Source of the DNA: Hymenobacter sp. BT559
GTDB lineage: Bacteria; Bacteroidota; Bacteroidia; Cytophagales; Hymenobacteraceae
Direction: 5' to 3'
Assembly (NCBI RefSeq): GCF_016427535.1
Contig: NZ_JAELXV010000001.1
Coordinates: forward strand, 434,001 to 498,000
DNA: 64,000 nt
Shown here: positions 59,583 through 64,000 of the stretch, piece after piece
Position numbering within the stretch: the stretch's first letter is position 1
Layout: each line of letters starts with the position of its first letter
The notes under the pieces: model-generated
What the model saw: the letters and a program-made list of their open reading frames with translations, nothing else
Told to the model about the DNA's origin: nothing
The model's database searches: none
Program-made: the position numbers and the translations under genes

Positions 59583-62564
59583 CTAATTAGTGCCGTTTTT
59601 CGCTGGCGTGGGCACCATGGCTTTGTATACCACTTCCTGAATCCGGGTGCGGATGTTATAAGTCCGCAGCTTGATGTTGCCTGCGTCGGGGTACACGCGA
59701 TTGGAGAGGAAGACGTAGAGAATCTGGTTGTCGGGGTCGAGCCACACGCAGGTGCCCGTGAAGCCGGTGTGGCCGAAGGTGCTAGCAGGGGCTAGGTGGC
59801 TGGTGGGGCCCTCGGGCTTGCTGGGGTCGCCGCGGTCCCAGCCCAAGCCGCGCTTGTTGCCGGCTACCTGTGGGCGCGAAAACTCCGTCACTACTGGTGT
59901 CTGGAAGAAGCTGGTGCCACCGTAACGGCCATTTTGCAGGTTCATCTGCATCAGCACCGCTAGGTCGTTGGCAGTGGCGAAGAGACCGGCGTGGCCGCCT
60001 ACGCCGCCTACCAAGGCAGCGGTTTGGTCGTGCACGGTGCCTTGCAGCTGCTCGCGGCGGTAATAGGTGTCGTTCTCGGTGGGCGCGATGCAGCTCTTTG
60101 GGAAGCGCGTGAGCGGGTTATAGGTCATCGTGCCCAGCCCGAGGGGCTTGTAAAACTCTTTGGGCAAGAACTGCGCTAGAGGCTGACCTAGGAGCTTTTC
60201 GCTCAACCGCTTCATGATGATGAAGCTCAAATCGGAGTATTCAACCGGATACTTACCTCTCACTTTTGGCAGCAGCTGCGAGCGCAGCGTCCAAGCCCAC
60301 ACCGAGTCGTCGGCCGCCTTGATGGAGTACTCGCCGGGCGCTACCTCGTTCGGAAAATCCTCGTTGCGCTGGCTGGAGTAGTAAGCCGGCTTGAGAGCGC
60401 CAGCGCTGACGGTGCGCTCCCAAGTCGGGATGCCCGGTTTGAGGCCAGCTTGGTGCAGCAGCACGTCGCGCACGGTCATCAGGCGCTTGTTGGTGCGCTG
60501 CATCTCGGGCAAGTAGGTGGCTACTTTCTCATCGAGGTTCAGCTTGCCATGGTCCTTGAGATACATAATGGCCTGCAGGGTGCCGGCTACTTTCGTCACC
60601 GAAGCCAAGTCGTAGAGCGTACTATTCGTCACAGGCTGGCTTTGGTCGTAGGTGCCGTAGCCGTAGCTCTGATCAAAGACTACCGTGCCGTTCTTGGCGA
60701 TGAGCACCTGGCAGCCAGGCGTGGCTGCCGTCACGATGCTTTCGAGGGCGATGTGGTCAATCTGACTCATTATTTTTGAGTTCAGTCCCTCGCGCTCAGG
60801 CGCCGCGTAGCGCAAGCGGTGCAGGTCGGCGGTGGCAACGCCAGTACCCACTTTCATGGCCTCCGATACCGTCACGGGCAGGTGGCCGCGCGCTGGCAGC
60901 GCCCCAAATAGCACCTGCGGCACCACTATTTGCGCCGCGTAGTGGTCCTCGTAGCCGCAAACCAGCGTGCGCGCCGACTCCAGGTGCTTGAGGCCGTAGG
61001 CGTTGCCCATGGCTACGACTACCGTCTTGCGCTTGGGGTCGGCTTGCAGCTCCTTCAAAAACTTCAGCGCCCCGTCGCCCAGGCCATAGTTGTGGCTGGG
61101 CGTGTTGTTCATCTGGTGTAGGCTCACAACCACCACGTTGGCATCACCTAGGCGGGTCCGGATGCGGCTAAAGGTGGAGTCGGGCGCATAGCGGTCGGGC
61201 ACGGCGTACACCGGGCCGGGCTGGTACTTATTGAAAATGGTGGCGTAGGGGCCCTCCGGCTGCGTGCCGATAGTGATGGCCGCAATGCGCAGGGTATCGA
61301 GCCGCTGGAAGGGGAGGAGCTTGTCCTCGTTCTTCACCACCGTCACGGCGTGTTCAAAAATGGTCTGCGCCAGTACTCGGCTTTCGGGCTGGTTCAAGCT
61401 ATCGCGCAGGTGGGTCAGGTTCAAGGGGCGGTAGCGGTTTAGCCCCGCCCAGTACTTGGCCCGCAAAATCTTTTTGATGCGCGCGTCGAGGTCAGCCTGG
61501 TTGAGGTGGCCGCGCTCCACAGCCTCTTTGATGCGGGTGAGGGCAGCCGGCACGTCTTCCGAAAACAGCAGCACGTCGTTGCCAGCAGCCAGGGCCATAG
61601 CATCGAGTTCGCCGTCTTTGTAAAGCTTGCTCACGCTGCGCATGTTCAGCGCATCAGTGAAAATCAGGCCTTTAAAGCCCATTTTCTCCTGTAGCAAGCC
61701 TGTCACCAGTGCCTTCGACAGGGTTGTTGTCTTGGCATTAGTGGTGTCAAAGAGCGGGATGTAGAGGTGGGCCACCATCACGCCCAGTGCGCCGGCCTCA
61801 AACGACTTCTGAAAAGGTACTAGGTCTACTTTCTCCAGCCGTGCTAGGTCGGTATTGATAACTGGCAGTGCCTTGTGTGAGTCGGTATCGGTGTCGCCGT
61901 GGCCCGGAAAGTGCTTGGCTACCGCAATTACGCGTTGGTCTTGCAAGCCCTTGACGTACTGCACACTCAGGTCGGCCACCCGGTCCTGGTTTTCGCCAAA
62001 CGAGCGGTTGCCAATTACCGGGTTGCTGGGGTTGGAGTTGACATCCACCACCGGCGCAAAATTGATGTGCACCCCTAGAGCGCGCAGCTTGCGAGCCAGG
62101 TCGCGCCCCATCTGGTACACCAGCTTGTCGTCGTCCATGGCGCCTAGGGTCATCTCCTTGGCAAAGTGCGTGGTCGAGTCGAGGCGCATGTCGAGGCCCC
62201 ACTCGGCATCGGTGGCAATGAGCAGCGGCACTTTGGCGGCGGCCTGCAGGCGATTGGTAAGCAAGGCCTGGCGCTTAGGGCCGCCCTGCAAAAACATCAC
62301 CCCACCAATATTCTGGTTGCGCACCAGCCGCTCGATGCGGTCGATGTGGGCCTTTTCGCGGTTAGAATAGGCCGCCACCATGAAAAACTGCCCTAGGCGC
62401 TGGTCGGGCGTGAGCGAATTAAACACGCTATCAACCCATTGCTGCTCGGCGGGACCATTGGGCAGCGGGTCGGGCAGGGTAGTGCCCGGAGTAGAGAAAC
62501 CCAGTAATAACCCGGTGATGCTCAGCAACAAGCCCAGAGAAAGTAGCCGGAAGTTGACGCGCAT
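59583..62564 (-). CDS. GH3 beta-N-acetylglucosaminidase fused to a serine beta-lactamase-fold domain
   Basis: A 993-residue exported protein (signal/anchor 1-25). Residues 40-390 are a NagZ-like GH3 domain: IATDAEWGLDMRLD, AKHFPGHGDTDTDSHKALP (217-234) with the family His, and IFTDALNM with the nucleophile Asp. A GH3 C-terminal domain follows (about 400-580). From about 590 a class C beta-lactamase/esterase domain has SVTK at about 653-656 (SxxK) and YSDLSFIIMKRL. The fusion occurs in other Bacteroidota and likely trims peptidoglycan sugar and peptide together; that is inference. A promoter element lies 176-183 bases upstream. Confidence 0.9.
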   Translation of the reverse strand: MRVNFRLLSLGLLLSITGLLLGFSTPGTTLPDPLPNGPAEQQWVDSVFNSLTPDQRLGQFFMVAAYSNREKAHIDRIERLVRNQNIGGVMFLQGGPKRQALLTNRLQAAAKVPLLIATDAEWGLDMRLDSTTHFAKEMTLGAMDDDKLVYQMGRDLARKLRALGVHINFAPVVDVNSNPSNPVIGNRSFGENQDRVADLSVQYVKGLQDQRVIAVAKHFPGHGDTDTDSHKALPVINTDLARLEKVDLVPFQKSFEAGALGVMVAHLYIPLFDTTNAKTTTLSKALVTGLLQEKMGFKGLIFTDALNMRSVSKLYKDGELDAMALAAGNDVLLFSEDVPAALTRIKEAVERGHLNQADLDARIKKILRAKYWAGLNRYRPLNLTHLRDSLNQPESRVLAQTIFEHAVTVVKNEDKLLPFQRLDTLRIAAITIGTQPEGPYATIFNKYQPGPVYAVPDRYAPDSTFSRIRTRLGDANVVVVSLHQMNNTPSHNYGLGDGALKFLKELQADPKRKTVVVAMGNAYGLKHLESARTLVCGYEDHYAAQIVVPQVLFGALPARGHLPVTVSEAMKVGTGVATADLHRLRYAAPEREGLNSKIMSQIDHIALESIVTAATPGCQVLIAKNGTVVFDQSYGYGTYDQSQPVTNSTLYDLASVTKVAGTLQAIMYLKDHGKLNLDEKVATYLPEMQRTNKRLMTVRDVLLHQAGLKPGIPTWERTVSAGALKPAYYSSQRNEDFPNEVAPGEYSIKAADDSVWAWTLRSQLLPKVRGKYPVEYSDLSFIIMKRLSEKLLGQPLAQFLPKEFYKPLGLGTMTYNPLTRFPKSCIAPTENDTYYRREQLQGTVHDQTAALVGGVGGHAGLFATANDLAVLMQMNLQNGRYGGTSFFQTPVVTEFSRPQVAGNKRGLGWDRGDPSKPEGPTSHLAPASTFGHTGFTGTCVWLDPDNQILYVFLSNRVYPDAGNIKLRTYNIRTRIQEVVYKAMVPTPAKNGTN

Positions 62565-62739
62565 TAGCCCAGGTTGGGAGTAGTTAGAGGTAGAAAAGGC
62601 GGCCTAGCAGACCTACTTTTGCCGGTAGCAGCTAGGCCGGAACCCCCGGCCCGCCGCAGCGGTTCCCTACTGGCCAGGGCCGGTGAGGAAGACAGCAAGC
62701 GTGCTGGGTTAACTAGCAGCTGGCTACCCAAATTGGCCG

Positions 62740-62747
62740 CAAAGGTA
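62740..62747 (-). promoter_or_regulatory. Putative -7 element TACCTTTG for the GH3 fusion gene
   Basis: Minus strand 62747 to 62740 reads TACCTTTG, 176 bases before the GH3 start, in the divergent gap to mutL. Confidence 0.5.
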
Positions 62748-62806
62748 GGCACGGATGCCGCTAGCAACCGTGCTAAATCGCCCCGGCGTACTGTATCCGT
62801 TAGACC

Positions 62807-64000
62807 ATGCCCGATATTATTCAACTGCTGCCCGAGTACCTCGCCAACCAGATTGCGGCGGGCGAGGTGGTGCAGCGCCCGGCCTCGGTAGTAAAAGAGC
62901 TGCTGGAAAACGCCGTCGATGCGGGCGCTACGTCGGTCCAACTCATTGTAAAAGAGGCGGGCAAGCAGCTCGTGCAGATAGTGGACAACGGCTCGGGCAT
63001 GTCGCCCACCGATGCCCGCATGAGCCTCGAGCGCCACGCCACCAGCAAGATTCGCTCGACTGAAGATTTATTTCGAATTCGTACCCTAGGGTTTCGGGGC
63101 GAGGCGCTGGCCAGCATTGCGGCTGTGGCGCAGGTCGAAATCCGCACTAAGCAGCGGGGTCAGGAAACCGGCACGCTGCTGCTCGTGGAGGGCTCGCAGG
63201 TGAGCAGCCAAGCCCCCACGGCCTGCCCTGATGGCACCAGCATTGCCGTTAAAAATTTGTTTTTTAACGTGCCTGCCCGCCGCAATTTTTTGAAGAGCAA
63301 CGCGGTAGAAATGCGCCACATCCTGGACGAGTTTCAGCACGTTGCCTTGGCCAACCCGCAAATTGCCTTTTCACTCTATCAAAACGACCTAGAAGTATTC
63401 AACCTGCCTGCTGGCAAGCTCAGCCAGCGCATTGTGGCGCTGCTGGGTAATAACTACAAGGAGCAACTGGCGGGTTGCGAAGAGGTGACGCCCTTTATCA
63501 CGGTGAAAGGCTACATCGGCAAGCCCGAGTCGGCGAAGAAGAGCCGGGGCGACCAGTTCTTTTTCGTCAACAATCGCTTTATCCGCTCGGCCTACCTCAA
63601 CCACGCCGTGCTGGCCGCCTACGAGGGCCTGCTGCCCAAAGACACGCATCCATTCTACGTGCTGTTTTTGGAGCTCGACCCCAAGACGATTGACATCAAC
63701 GTGCACCCCACGAAGACGGAAATTAAGTTTGAGGACGAGAAAACGGTATATGCCGTGGTGCGCGCTGCCGTGCGCCAGGCCCTAGGGCTGCATAGCCTCA
63801 CGCCCTCACTCGACTTTGAGGGCGATGTAAATTTCGCGCCCATCCGGCCGCTGCGCACCTCGGCGGGCAGCCCAGGCGCGGCGCCAGGTGCCAGCGGCAC
63901 CGCGTTGCCCAGCCCTACGCGCCACGTCGAGTTCAACCCCGATGCCCTGGCCGCGTCGGTGTCGGCTGCCGCCTCGCGCCAGGCTAGTAAGAGCCGTTCT
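62807..64000 (+). CDS. mutL: DNA mismatch repair protein MutL, N-terminal part
   Basis: The frame is open to the end of the window: 398 residues visible. The GHKL ATPase motifs are intact: [11 protein letters not shown] (motif I), DNGSGM (II), [12 protein letters not shown] (III) and the later [17 protein letters not shown]. MutL couples MutS mismatch recognition to strand cutting. The [20 protein letters not shown] start is typical, and ATG 62807 is the only sensible start. The end of the visible part reaches the Ala/Pro-rich linker between the ATPase and the C-terminal dimerisation domain. Divergent from the GH3 fusion gene. Confidence 0.97.
   Translation, partial: MPDIIQLLPEYLANQIAAGEVVQRPASVVKELLENAVDAGATSVQLIVKEAGKQLVQIVDNGSGMSPTDARMSLERHATSKIRSTEDLFRIRTLGFRGEALASIAAVAQVEIRTKQRGQETGTLLLVEGSQVSSQAPTACPDGTSIAVKNLFFNVPARRNFLKSNAVEMRHILDEFQHVALANPQIAFSLYQNDLEVFNLPAGKLSQRIVALLGNNYKEQLAGCEEVTPFITVKGYIGKPESAKKSRGDQFFFVNNRFIRSAYLNHAVLAAYEGLLPKDTHPFYVLFLELDPKTIDINVHPTKTEIKFEDEKTVYAVVRAAVRQALGLHSLTPSLDFEGDVNFAPIRPLRTSAGSPGAAPGASGTALPSPTRHVEFNPDALAASVSAAASRQASKSRS

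Overview
The window looks like a chromosomal segment of a high-GC (roughly 60%) member of the Bacteroidota, most probably Hymenobacter or a close relative in the Cytophagales. The evidence is two secreted proteins with C-terminal type IX secretion (T9SS) sorting domains, a BshA bacillithiol glycosyltransferase, a fused alpha/beta branched-chain 2-oxoacid dehydrogenase E1, a DUF2027-Smr protein, a DUF1573 protein, and about eleven exact copies of the Bacteroidota -7 promoter element TAnnTTTG upstream of genes that lack Shine-Dalgarno sequences. The species call is inference. No rRNA, tRNA, CRISPR array, phage, transposase or integrase gene was seen.

Layout. 1-4.4 kb: the 3' part of an M1 peptidase, an MpaB-type oxygenase and an Omp85-like barrel protein. 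4.5-9.3 kb: a PaoABC/YagTSR-type molybdenum oxidoreductase operon followed by a MocA-like cofactor cytidylyltransferase. 9.3-13.3 kb: a T9SS beta-propeller protein lying between two copies of the mocA 3' end, a lipocalin-like protein and a UMF1-type MFS transporter. 13.3-21.5 kb: small-molecule enzymes and regulators (DinB, amidohydrolase, AMP nucleosidase, a lone HsdR-N nuclease domain, FAH, NmrA/HxlR divergent pair, alanine dehydrogenase, VOC enzyme). 21.5-29.4 kb: DUF1573, BCKDH E1, lipoprotein, LuxE-like protein, an Imm32-like orphan, a sigma-54-type response regulator without a DNA-binding domain, and the RNase P RNA. 29.4-35.2 kb: hydrolase, cupin, phosphatase, two paralogous secreted proteins and the Smr protein, with a displaced smr 3' end between the paralogs. 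35.4-45 kb: a secreted GH13 amylase, ChaN, DUF2254, A-type Fe-S carrier, deoxyribonucleotidase and BshA. 45-58.5 kb: six secreted peptidases or amidohydrolases (M28, M3, serine hydrolase, DPP IV, penicillin acylase, M1), which look like a peptide-scavenging region. 58.5-64 kb: FUSC transporter, a GH3/beta-lactamase fusion likely acting on the cell wall, and the start of mutL.

Three things stand out beyond the genes. (1) The palindrome CCTAGG occurs about 85 times (hand count), several times more than base composition predicts, although it contains CTAG, which most bacteria avoid. It lies in genes, in terminators and in both arms of an RNase P RNA hairpin, like the cyanobacterial HIP1 repeat. 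(2) Two one-gene segments are flanked by direct repeats made of the 3' end of a neighbouring gene (mocA, smr). The copies differ only at synonymous third positions (2 of 16 and 10 of 27 codons). (3) A family of intergenic inverted repeats built on a shared GCGAAGCA core sits between genes, sometimes as a convergent terminator.
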